NCBI GenBank assembly: GCA_014281115.1 | Contig: JACONQ010000006.1 | Coordinates: 3,224,001 to 3,288,000, forward strand | Source: Laburnicola sp. R22_1 | Lineage: Eukaryota > Ascomycota > Dothideomycetes > Pleosporales > Didymosphaeriaceae | Length of the DNA stretch: 64,000 bases | Reading direction: 5' to 3' | In this document: piece by piece, positions 11,831 through 22,008 of the stretch | Position numbering within the stretch: position 1 is the first letter of the stretch | Layout of the letters: the number at the start of each line of letters is the position of its first letter | Notes under the pieces: generated by a model | Told to the model about the DNA's origin: nothing | The model's input: the letters and a program-made list of their open reading frames with translations, nothing else | The model's database searches: none | Translations under genes and position numbers: made by a program

Positions 11831-12118
11831 TGTCCGTACACCGTACGGGCAAGGGCACCTGAGGGTGTTGAGGTTTCAATATTGCCGCACGATGGCATCA
11901 CGTGGGGATCACGTGATGCCCGTGCGCCGCGGCCCGTGCGCCGCAAGATCTTCTCCTTTCCATCCGCACCCTCTCTAGAGACAAGCAATCAATACCAAGT
12001 CGTTCTGTTATGTTATTTCCTTTCCTCGTACGATCGCCCCGTACACCCTCCACGCTTGCCAGTATAGAGGATTAGAATTCGATGTCTATACAGCTAGCTG
12101 TAGAGTACCCATTCAACA
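11831..12118 (+). repeat. 3' LTR of gag-only element
   Basis: 288 bp, matching 8528-8816. It is followed directly by the target duplication ATAAA. Confidence 0.9.
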
Positions 12119-14110
12119 ATAAACCTATATCTTAAAGAGTTTATACATATAAGAATATATTTAGGTACTATATTAATAGCACAAAGGCCAAAAAACGCTC
12201 TTAGGGAGTATACCTAAGTTTGCTACTAATAATAAGGACAAATATAATATTTTAATAGGGGAAGTCTTTTGTAGAGCCCCTTTTAGAAAGGGATCTACCT
12301 AGCTATATAGTGTAAGACTTTTTAAATTTATTTTAAACGTGTTTTAACTTTAATAGAAAAAATTTAAAACCTAGGGCGCCCTTATAACCTATCTTAAACA
12401 CTATTATATCTATACGCTAATTTTAAAGATTGCTATTAGGTAAAGCAGCACTTTTAAGCTTTTTAAAGCTTAGGAGCTATACTAAGCTCTTTAGGACCTT
12501 AAATATGTTCCAAACACAATTAGAATATATTTAATTAACACCTAGCCTCCTCCTAGAGCAGCCTAAGGAGCAGCCTAAGCAGTCCAAGGAGCAGCCTAAG
12601 CAGTCCAAGGAGCAGCCTAAGGAGTAGCTTAAGGAGCAGCCTAAGTAGCAGATTAAAGCTCTATAATATAAGGTAAGCAACCTAAAGTATTAGTAGAAGA
12701 AAGGCAAAGTAAGGTAATTAATTATATTTTAAACGTGTTTCTAATATATTTTAGGTTAACTTTAATAAATATTATTAAATCCTTCGCTAAAAGGGATACC
12801 TAATGCCTTATTTAACCTATACTAAGGAGGGTAAGTAAGTCTACTCTATAAAGAAAAACTATAGGAATAAGATAGTATTTTAAGTTTATAATATTTTTTT
12901 ACTTTTTTATTTAATTACTTTATATAAAAACTTTACCTAAAGAAACTTTATAGTAGTATAAAGGAAATAGATTTATAAATATATACTAGAATATATTTAT
13001 ATTATATTTAGAACACGTTCTACTATCTATAACCTAAAGTGCCTAGTGTTCTTATAATAGTTGCTACTAGGAATATAGTTGCCTACTACGTTAATTTTAA
13101 AATTAAACTAGCATTCTTAAAATATGTTTAGAATAGCTTTTAAATAAGTTTTAACTTACTTACCTTAGATATTATTACTATACTAAGCCTAATAGACGTT
13201 ATACAAAGCAGCCTTGCCTAGGATATAAAATTTTTTAGTTATCTTAGCTAGATTATCCTATATAATATTAGTAAAGTATATTTAAAATAGAATTAGAATA
13301 TATTCTTACCTTACTAGTATTAGGGCCCTAAAAGATAATTATAGGCGATATATAGGCTAGTATACCTAAGTCTACTATAATGCACTAGTAGCGCGCTACT
13401 TACGCAGTATTCTTTAGCTTTACGCGCCTATTATACTTATTTATTAAGGCCTAGTATTATCTTAGAATATATTTAGAATAAGATTAAATTATATTTTACT
13501 AATACTTACCCTTCTAAATCTAAATAAAGGCAATACTAGGCTAGCTAAGAGAATTATTAGCCTTAGCTACCTCTAATAAGTGCTGCTTAATAATATAGAT
13601 AACTAGCGCACCCTAAAAGGCAAAATAAGCCTATAAAATTATTAGCACCTTTAAAATATATTCTAAATAAGGTTATTATATAGCTTTCTCTTACAGCGTT
13701 GTACTATACACTAAAAGGTCTGCGATGTTTCTTTCCCAGATAAGGTTATAATATATTTTAACTTATCTAGTAGAGATTATTGCTATTACGTATATAATAC
13801 TTTACCTTTATATACCTAATAATTTTTTTACTATTAGTATTCTCCTTAAACTTTAGATAGTCCTTAGGAAGGCCTATTATAGCTAGGTATTTCTAGTAGG
13901 CTTACTAAAATATATTTAGAATATAATACAAATATATTTTAAGGTTTATACTTACAAAATTACTAAAGGTGGCTATAGCGATAGTAGTAGTAGAAGTAGT
14001 AAAGATAGAGAATTGTAGGAATAGGGAAGAAAGAGCAAACATATTTAGATCTTAATTTTAACTTATTTATGGGCGCTATTCTACTTTAGTAGGTAGGGTA
14101 CGCTAGTCAC
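12119..14110. repeat. RIP-decayed AT-rich repeat with minus-strand intron-like units
   Basis: Continuation of the AT-rich island with no open frame. On the minus strand, segments with GTAAG donors and TAG/AAG acceptors occur at 13955-13905, 13694-13649, 13509-13461, 13309-13258 and 13163-13116 (46-52 nt each). One + strand example lies at 12714-12754. They share a TATTCTAAA-like core. The product of the original gene is not recognised. Composition changes sharply to normal at about 14110. Confidence 0.6.
12556..12650 (+). repeat. 12/24-bp minisatellite
   Basis: About eight copies of a 12-bp unit alternating GCAGCCTAAGGA and GCAGTCCAAGGA-like forms, giving a 24-bp super-period. Read on the + strand it would encode a Lys-Glu-Gln-Pro repeat. 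It is less AT-rich than its surroundings. Confidence 0.7.
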
Positions 14111-14146
14111 ATTTCAGGTCACCCGACCCTAATTTCAAGTTAGGTT

Positions 14147-15649
14147 GACGTGTACGTACCCGGTGTGAAGACCGTGGTGCTGTCCCACGGCAACCCCGCG
14201 GTCGACGTGCTCATGGAACGCCCGCAGGAGCGCATCGCCCAACTTCGTCCGGAGACATCCAACAAATTAATCCGTCTTTACAACACGACCGTCGAAGACC
14301 TGTACGTTCGCAAATGCGAACAGGACCATCTTGCGGCCAACGGCGGTGACCCGACTACGGTCCACGTTGAGGCGTTTGAAAACACCGCCGCAGAGAAGCT
14401 GCCTTTGAAGCCTGGACTTCGTGCACTTAGTGGTGCAGCTCACTTGGAACGTCTTGCTGTATCCGGGTGTACCTAGGTACCCACAGCACGCGATACCTCC
14501 GCGGACGACACGCCATCGCAACTGGCCCACCACTTGGGAACGACCAAGATAAGTACTGGACGGGCAGAATGAAGACGATGACACAGATGGTCAGGGAATC
14601 GACAGTAATTGGCGTCGCGAGGGGCAACGCGCACGTGCTGCCAGAGGGCCACGCAATCCTCCTGTTTCACACGATCGACCTAATCCCCATTTCATATCTT
14701 CCAGAGTACCAGATCCGCGGCACAGAGGCGGTAGTCTTTGAAGAAACCAGCACCTTGCACAACGTTCACGTGTTGAAGGCTCTCCACGTGCTGAAGCCGC
14801 GCCTGGTGGTTCTCATCGGCGACACCAACCAACTCCAGCCCACCATCTTGAGTCTCGCACCCGAGAGCAACCCGCATGCGAATGCTATGCTAGTTTCAGT
14901 GTCGCACCGCTGGTGCGCAATCAACAGAGGGGAAATGTCCGTCCACCACCTTCGAAACAACTACCGCCAGGTCAAGCAGCTGTTTGAGCTTTCGAACTCG
15001 CTGCACTATGGCGGCGAGATGCGTCCGGGCCCCGGACACGAGTCTCGACAGAACGCGCCATTCGTGGGCCACCTGTTCAATGCAATGGCCGATCGACGGC
15101 TCGCGAATGGCATGCTGCAGAGGGCCGCAGCCACAAAGTCGAGGCTAATTGTGCTCAACGTCAACTCGGTGCACGCGAAAGTTCCCGCGTCGTCGTCTCT
15201 GATCAACCAAGGCGGAATGGATTGTTCTTGGTCTTATTGAAGGCTTCGTTTCACACGGCGTGCATACCGACGGCAAGATCGTATATGCCAGCTTCTACGC
15301 GGCCAAAGTCGACTATGGTAGCCCGCAGCTAAGGAACCGTCTGACGCCAGCAGATTACGCTGCCATCACTGTCACCACGGTAGATGGCTCGCAGGGCGAC
15401 CAGGGTGACTTGGTGATTCTCAGCTGTGCCCGCGGTGCAGTCTCTGCGGAGCCCTTTGGCTTTTTGTGCGACCGTCACCGACTCTGTGTCACGCTGTCTC
15501 GCGCACGCCACGCGTGCATCGTTGTTGTGAACCTCAATTCGTGGCAGCAATCGGTCTCGCAGCATCCCATGCTCAGGAACACAGCAAGGCATGCGGTTGA
15601 ATTGACTGACTACCTTACTCGCTACTCTCAGGATTTTGATTCCCCGTAG
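14147..15649 (+). pseudogene. SF1 (UPF1-like) helicase C-terminal fragment
   Basis: Three blocks in different frames: 14150-14476, 14467-15240 and 15260-15649. The second contains a degenerate Walker B region and VVLIGDTNQLQPT (motif III type). The third contains TTVDGSQGDQGD (motif V type) and LCVTLSRARHA (motif VI), as in AAA_12/UPF1-like helicases. The GxGKT Walker A motif is missing because the 5' part is cut off at the transposon island boundary near 14110. A 1-nt frame change lies at about 15205-15225. The usual DEAG box is replaced by FEET. It could not act as a helicase as it stands. Confidence 0.7.
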
Positions 15650-15807
15650 GCATTTGTTTTCTGGCGGTGTGAGAATCTGCCATAATATTGTTTGCGTTGC
15701 ATGTAGCCATCTCTCTATAAAACGATGAAAGAATTCTTCTTGGACCAATCAAAACCCTGGTTAAGTCACGATTGAGGGGATATGTGTAGATTGTGGATTA
15801 AGCTAGG

Positions 15808-16450
15808 CTAAATCAACAAGCAACGTTTTACATGAGCTCGAGTCGTAGTTTTATGCCAATTGTGCATGACAGCAAGTTCTTCTTGACCCGCCGGTGATGA
15901 TACCAACATAGTGCTGGGAGACAACCCAGGAAGACCTTTGCCGACCAGGGGAGAAAGCAGCGACTCATCCGCAGGCAAATACACACCGTTGAGGATGTGG
16001 ATCTCGTCTTCGACAGGTAGCTCTTTGGACGAGCTCCAGTGCAGCTCAGTTCCCCATAGATCTGACCGAGGATTGCACCTAACCATAGTTAGCTTCTGCC
16101 CAACTTCAAACGCTGTTACGTAGGGAGTATCTGTGCTTCCTGTCAGGCATGTGCACCATGGTGACGACGACACGCGTCCGACTGCCACCCAACTGCATCT
16201 CGGCTGGGCGGAGGGCCCACGTTTTCCAGTGCCGCGTTTTTCCGTCGAAGCCGTATCGCTGCATGGCGTCAATGCTAAAGTTGACACTGTTCCGTAGGCC
16301 TATTGCGTGCAAGAACTTGGTGAAGTTGCTCCAATCTGACCATTCAGTCTCCGCGGTGCTGATGTAGGCGCCGTCGTAGTTGGGCGGCACCCTTGTTACG
16401 ACTTTCGATTCAGTCTGAGGAGGGCGAATGTGGGGGAAGTGCAGAGTCAT
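15808..16450 (-). pseudogene. Unrecognised gene, one frameshift
   Basis: From the ATG at 16450 the minus strand reads 105 or so plausible residues (Trp-rich, with KTRHWKTWALRPAEMQLGG), then leaves frame near 16150-16110. The next frame continues to 15808 with VTAFEVGQKLTMVRCNP and a further hundred residues. Joined, this would be about 210 residues. I do not recognise the family. No intron with GT-AG ends fits the junction, so a small indel is more likely. It is a neighbour of the helicase fragment and may be part of the same eroded segment. Confidence 0.4.
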
Positions 16451-16623
16451 ATTGATATATCTGAATTAAATGTATTTAGTCAACTTGAAGCTTGCTGTAC
16501 CACGGTTCGCATACCATGTGATTGGCCCTTTACCATCACCCCGTTATATTTCAAGCTCTGCGCCGCGGTTGTTGATACTAATGGGACTTCACCTGCCGGC
16601 GAGAGGACCCGTATAGGGCGGGG
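16451..16623. other. Intergenic, no gene seen
   Basis: Short spacer between the broken gene and the inverted-repeat element. Nothing recognisable. Confidence 0.5.
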
Positions 16624-17128
16624 CCGATTCTTTTTTTTCTTTTGTGGGCGATATGTCAGTCAATATAAGACCGAATCAAATTTTAAGTACTATAACGATA
16701 GTTTCATTTTCACATTGGCTTAGTAAACTGTATCTTAACCTCAACACTTTTTCGGTGTTTTGATGCTATTGCGCCCTTTCGTTTCACTTACTTTAGCTGA
16801 TACACTGTATTTTACGCTGTTAGGTCTTATAATCTAAAAAAGTCAAGTTAACTATAAACCGATCTGAATGGATGAGCGAATCTGTGGTTGTGATGTTGAG
16901 CGGGTTCACACGAGCTGCAAGCACTTACCCACTTACATAAACGATGCTGTTGCAAACTAACTTCAGTTCTTAGCTGTTCTTTCTAATATTCTAACTTACG
17001 CTAGGCAACCACGACCACATAATTCGCATGCGATGATACAGTTCCGAAAAAGATGATGAAAGTTTGTTAGCGATAATTGGTGGTTCGGCTTATCGTTAGT
17101 CACATATCGCCCGGAAAAAAAAAATCGG
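16624..17128. mobile_element. MITE-like element with imperfect long TIRs
   Basis: The left end reads CCGATT, a T-rich run, then GGGCGATATGT. The right end read in reverse complement gives CCGATT, a T run, then GGGCGATATGT. Similarity continues inward through ATAAGACCGAA versus ATAAGCCGAA for about 80-90 bp with mismatches. The interior is about 330 bp of AT-rich DNA without a reading frame. No clear target duplication was found, so the exact ends are uncertain. Confidence 0.5.
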
Positions 17129-17381
17129 TCTCATTATCTGTCGCCTAAAAGAAATTGGGTTACGCTCAGTGTCAGGTGCCGATGCTTTCCCATTCCGGGA
17201 CCTTATCGAATTTAACAGGATGTGTGGGCATCTGTGTGTACATCGGGACAGGTTCATGCAGCTGATTCGAAACTGAGAGGAAGCTTGATACTTCAGAAGA
17301 TGGTTGTTTGATTGCAAAGTTGCGCATATACGGGAACTTCACGGGTGCGTGTGAAAAAGCCAAGACAATGTGAAATGTAAG

Positions 17382-18735
17382 CTAATAGTTGTAACAGAGA
17401 GCATCGCCTTGGGTATCGAGCACCTTAGAAACTGCAATATCCGGGGCTAGACCACCAAGACGCAAAAGATCATGCACAGAAGCTCTCTCCTGGGAACCAT
17501 GAGAAGCGTCGCCGTCATATTCTAGTTTCTTTTCTGGATGCAAGACCTGCCATCGCCACCATAAACGATCAAGTTGGGCGTGATGTAGGAAGAACACTGG
17601 TTCTACGAGAAAGCCAAGTCAGTCAACAAAAGAAGTCGGTATGGGAAAGAAATGCCTTACCCGATGGCGCAGTGAGTAGGGAAAAGTCTCCACGAATGCT
17701 CCTTGGTATCGCCAGATGAGGACCATGCTCTAGGCCTAGATTGAAAGCGCTGTAATCCTTCAAACTTAACAAATTTTCCAGCACTTCAGGGCCCAACATC
17801 TTTGATTGATTCTTCAACTCTTCTCCTTGGATGAATCCTCTCGATAGACAATGTGGGTAGTGTTTTTCGTCCAGATACGGTATCGTGAATCCCTTGAAGG
17901 GGCCATCCACCACGCAGTATCCTTGCACAATCGCCTGGCTAGACTGCGCAGGGTCTCCAGTCGTACCAAAGCCATGGTGGTTGTCCCATATAGGCGCCTT
18001 TGTCACATCTTGCCAGTCAAGCTGCCAATCCCAAAACCTAAGAAAATCAACATGTGATGCTAGAGAGTCAGCGAAAGAACTTACGACATGCTGCCGGTGT
18101 ATCCACACTCTTGCTTCAACGCAGATTCGTATATGTAAACGAAGTACCGATGCCACGCTAGGAAAGGAGCTGCATCATGTACTGTTGCAAATTAGCCCGG
18201 ATCATGTCGAAGTATCAGGAAGACAAACATCGCAGACCTTTTGGTATACGGTACAACGCTGTAAGGGAAAGCTGTGGGTGTGCTGAAAACGCATTGAAAA
18301 AAGGTAAAGCAGCGAGACAGGTTGGGCTGGGGACTGTTCGTTATGTTGAAGTATATGTGCAAGCTTACCATATGCTCCGATACGGCTGTGGGTCCAGGGG
18401 AAGTCATCGTACAATGTGTGGTTGATACCAAGTCTAGACGGCTGGGTTTTTAGACACTGAACAGCTGTGATATACTCGTCCTTTTGTGACACTGTCAAAG
18501 TTCGCCATTCCCGTCTTGTCGACGGTTTCTCGCAAACGCTAGGCTTGGATGTCCCATTGTGTGAATCTCTAAGCGCCCAGTGGGTGTAGCCACATATCGT
18601 CAATGCTACGAGAAACAATACCAGAAATAGCCGCGAAAGTTTGAGTCGTGTTGTCAGGGAGTGCTGCGGTGGTTGAATGTCGCCGTTTTCCTCGTCTGTG
18701 AGCTTCACGTACACAGGTCCTTGAGGCGGTAACAT
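17382..18735 (-). CDS. Membrane-anchored tyrosinase (UstQ-like type-3 copper oxidase)
   Basis: Four exons on the minus strand: 18735-18369, 18181-18085, 18037-17661 and 17602-17382, joined by GT-AG introns of 187, 47 and 57 nt, give 353 residues. The ATG at 18735 is the first in frame after a stop at 18750-18748. Residues about 35-56 form one hydrophobic segment (type II anchor). CuA ligands are His116, His124 and His133 (AWHRYF); CuB has GPH at His262 and FFLHH at His287/288, with Pro where a canonical H-x3-H would place its second His. Tyrosinases hydroxylate and oxidise Tyr to DOPA and quinone. UstQ-type members act on peptides in the ustiloxin pathway, and adjacency to the repeat precursor suggests that role here. 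Melanin-type phenol oxidation is the alternative. Confidence 0.88.
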
Positions 18736-19498
18736 CGATTGCAATGTTCACATCGACGAGTGAGGGTTGGTGCTGCTGACAAGGTGGGTAACCTTCTGAG
18801 ATAGAATGGTTGTAACGCCTAGACTTCTCCCTAGTATGCAAAACAGGCTTTTAATCTCAAACCAAACAATGGGGACTCGAAGATTCCCATTGGCGCACGG
18901 CAAGGGCTTGCAAGCAGGTCAGCTTACTTCTTGGCTGCCAGCTCAGCACTCATCATTTACCCAAGAGACATGCAGTTCAGAAGCCAGTCGTGCAATTGGG
19001 GTTGATCTAGCTGTGCTTGGGAATGCCGATCCTCTTTCTACACTGACGATCATCAGGCGGAAGAAATGTTGAGTAAATCCTCGCTTGACCGAACGATGCT
19101 GTATATTTGCAGGGAACAGCCGTACACTCCTGCATATAAGAGGCACAGTAACTGCAGTGGGGACCAATCAGATTCATCCAACTAATCAGCTGTATGACAG
19201 CAGAAGGCCGGTGAGCTGGCTAAAAGTTTCCCACTGGTTTAATGTGGTTAGTACTTTTTCTGTGCAGGAGAAAACGGTCGCGTAACTGCTGCCTTCTCCT
19301 TTCAATAGAACTCATGATGCAGTCATGACCATCCTTGCCCTTTTCAGCTTTATCGCAGGCGCCGTAACCTTTGCGAGAGACGATAGCTGACTCCGAGGAG
19401 ATTAAAAGGGGACTTCATCCCACCCGTATTGCTAGTCGAAGGTGAATCAAGAACACACAAACTGAGCCAGCGAGAATCAATCAACAATAATCTCCAAG
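18736..19498. promoter_or_regulatory. Shared divergent promoter of tyrosinase and precursor
   Basis: 763 bp separate the two divergent start codons. There is no convincing gene inside. A GATTAAAAGGGG stretch about 100 bp before the precursor ATG could serve as an AT-rich core promoter. The head-to-head arrangement predicts co-expression. No transcription-factor site can be assigned with confidence. Confidence 0.5.
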
Positions 19499-19865
19499 AT
19501 GAAGCTCACCTGCGCGATCCTTCTTGGACTACTTGGATATGCCATCTCTGCCCCTACAGGTATATAAACACCAGCAAAACCACAATATGAACATGTATTC
19601 TAACGGCGCCGCAGGTCTCAATATCGCCAAATCCTCGGATATCGAAGACAGTTTAATTGAAATGCAGGCAGACTACCGGCGCGACATGGGATTTGAGGTT
19701 GTAGATGGACAGGATCCAGGACAAATGAAAGGGGATTACCGTCGCGACATCTACGTCGGGACTGACACACTGGAGATTCCTGGCGATATGAAGGCAGATT
19801 ACCGCCGGGAAATTGACGAAGGCAATGAGGACGAGATTTCTGGCGATATAGCATCGGACTACTGA
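19499..19865 (+). CDS. Candidate RiPP precursor: secreted, four DY-ending repeats with Arg-Arg sites
   Basis: Exon 1 is 19499-19559 and exon 2 is 19615-19865, with a 55-nt intron containing a TTCTAAC branch site; the product is 103 residues. Residues 1-18 form a signal peptide ending AISA. The mature part has four units of about 20-21 residues ending in Asp-Tyr at Tyr41, Tyr62, Tyr83 and Tyr103. The first three are followed by Arg-Arg (42-43, 63-64, 84-85), a Kex2-type site; the last is followed directly by the stop codon. Each unit end resembles MKADY (MQADY, MKGDY, MKADY, IASDY). This is the layout of dikaritin precursors such as those of ustiloxin and asperipin. A Kex2-processed repeat effector or a pheromone precursor are alternatives; the sequence lacks a typical alpha-pheromone core. 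Confidence 0.75.
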
Positions 19866-20179
19866 GAGCCTAGGCACTGTTTGAAATTATCCTGCGGCGT
19901 AGTATGAAATGTGGAGATTTGTTCATTTGTGCCAATTAAATTCTTCTTCGCAAGCTCCATCTGCGATATCGAACCAGGCAAGGTTAAAATATTTTTTTCA
20001 AATCCACGATCTGGGTGGGGCATGCAGGAGACCAGTGTCTTGAGTGTGCGCTATCTGCGACTGTGCCGCCATGCAACCGCGGTCAATAAATGCAACGCTG
20101 ACTGCTGACTGTAGCTTCTTTCAAATTCACCCCAAAGAAGGGAAACAATTCGCATCAGCAAGATCGCAACAGAACTGCA
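19866..20179. other. Intergenic between precursor and oxidoreductase
   Basis: 314 bp holding the precursor 3' end and the upstream region of the GMC gene. Nothing else was recognised. Confidence 0.5.
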
Positions 20180-22008
20180 ATGAGTGATTATGGGGAAAGA
20201 GCCAAGCAGTTTGACTACATCATCTGCGGGTATGTAGTAGTTACAATGCACGGTGATCAACGTCAGCGGCTAACGGAATTAGTGGCGGTACTCCCGGCCG
20301 TGTTATTATGCGTCGATTAGCGGAAGACCCCACTAAGTCCGTTCTCGTCCTAGAAGCCGGTAAGCCCAAAGACGAACTACCAGCTTCTGCTATACCCGCG
20401 GCTGTTTCTCAAGTACTCGGTACCGATGCAGACTAGAACATTAAAAACGAGCCTTGTGCGGAGCTCAACAATCGCCAACTACATCTCGGAACAGGAAAAT
20501 TCATAGGAGGCAACAGCGGCTGCAATGGTACGCTCTGCATCCGCGGAGTGCCTCAAGACTATGATGACTGGAATGTGGAAGGCTGGAGCGGCTCTGAGAT
20601 GTTCGCCTATATGAAGAAGGTGGAAAACTTTCAGAACAAAGAGTGGTTTCGGGCAGCTCACAGTGAGCATGGCAAGGATGGACCCATAATCACAGCGCCG
20701 CATGATCGCGCGCCGATATCAAGTCGTGTGCTCGAGTCCTACCAATCTAGCGGTTTGCCTCTAACGCCTGATATATTCACCACAGGGCAAACTTCTCATG
20801 GATGTGGCCACGCTGTAAGGAGCATCTACAAAGGCGTCCGCACGACTTTGTTCGACTATATTGGAGACAACTCGAGCTATCCGAATATCACAATCTTGGC
20901 CGGTCGATATGTCGATAAGATCAATCTTGAAAAGCGTGGGCCCGAGTACGTTGCAACCGGCGTACGGGTGCAAGACGCAGACGGCAAATATCGAGAGTTG
21001 GAGGCGAAGAAAGAGATTGTCCTGACTGCTGGTGCTTATGGAAGCCCGGCAGTGTTGCTTCGCTCTAGTATCGGACCCAAATCCGACATTCGAGACCTTG
21101 GACTCACTGCCATCGTGGACCTTCCTGGCGTTGGCAAAAACCTAATGGATCACCTCGTAAGTATCTCCTTGTCCAGCTACGACGAAAGTCTTTGCTCATT
21201 GTTGACGTATAGGTCGTGCTCAACTTCGACAAAGTGTCATACCCTGGACTCACCAATGACCATCTCATTTGGCACACGGGGGCAAAAGAAAAGACAGCCC
21301 AGGAATGGAAAACCACGCGCACAGGCTTCCTTTCTCAGTTCCCATTCGGCGTATTCGCATTCGCTCGGTTGGATGAGCGCCTGAAAGACGAGAAGCTCTG
21401 GCAAACGCGACGCAATGGGCACACTGCCTAACCAGCCGAACGTCGAATTCTGGAACACAGAGTGCTACAGCCCAAAATACAGGTTCCAGGACTTTCCGCC
21501 AGATGGCAAACATGCACTCGCTATGGCAACAACTTTCTTCTCACAGAGATCGAGGGGCGAAGTGACACTCCGCTCCGCCGATCCCACTGTGAATCCGAAG
21601 GTGCAACACAACTACCTCAGCGACCCATTAGACATGCTAGTCTTCAGCGAGGCTTGCCGATTTGCCAACGAGATTGCGGTGGGCGGATCAGGAACAAAGG
21701 ACATCGTCATTGGCTCATGGCCTGCAGCGCAAGGACACAACAAGTACACAACACGAGAAGAGTGGCAAGAGGCAATTCGTGAACGTGCCGATACTTGCTA
21801 CTATCCTGCCAGTTCATGTAAAATGGGTAACGGAAACGACACGATGGACGTCGTGGATGCGGAACTGCGTGTCCGTGGGGTCAAGAACCTGCGTGTTGCG
21901 GACGCCAGCATCATGCCTCTGCTGCCGAGCGGACATCCGCAGATGGCTGTCTTTGCCATTGGAGAAAAGGCGGCTGATTTGATAAAGAGACAGGCGAACA
22001 TTCTGTAA
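20180..22008 (+). pseudogene. GMC (glucose-methanol-choline) oxidoreductase, disrupted
   Basis: Exon 1 is 20180-20229, then introns at 20230-20282 (53 nt, CTAAC branch) and 21157-21212 (56 nt). The FAD-binding motif GGGTPGR is assembled across intron 1. GGNSGCNGTLCIRG and LTAGAYGSPAVLLRSSIG match the two GMC signatures. The C-terminus has SSCKMG, VVDAELRVRGVKNLRVADASIMP and SGHPQMAVFAIGEKAAD. Two lesions are visible: TAG at 20434-20436 where the family has Trp (TDAD-W-N), and a frame change at about 21395-21412 between the DEKLW and GTLPNQPNVEFW segments. FAD enzymes of this family oxidise alcohols or sugars. Next to the tyrosinase and precursor it could have been a tailoring enzyme. It is probably dead, unless the lesions are assembly errors. 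Confidence 0.85.

Larger units (their letters stand above)
8528..12118 (+). mobile_element. Truncated gag-only LTR retroelement (TR-GAG-like)
   Basis: Two LTRs of 289 and 288 bp (8528-8816 and 11831-12118) with TG...CA ends and a 5-bp target duplication ATAAA at 8523-8527 and 12119-12123. The internal region carries a gag-protease coding region that stops a few residues into the gag-pre-integrase domain. Integrase, reverse transcriptase and RNase H are absent and the 3' LTR follows within about 100 bp. The LTRs differ by only a few positions (one G indel near the start, T/G near offset 97, A/G near the end), so insertion is recent relative to the RIP-decayed surroundings. Confidence 0.85.

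Noticed and set aside
12556..12650. Lys-Glu-Gln-Pro repeat as a second possible peptide precursor
   Set aside because: It lies in RIP-decayed DNA without start codon, signal peptide or dibasic sites. It is a minisatellite.
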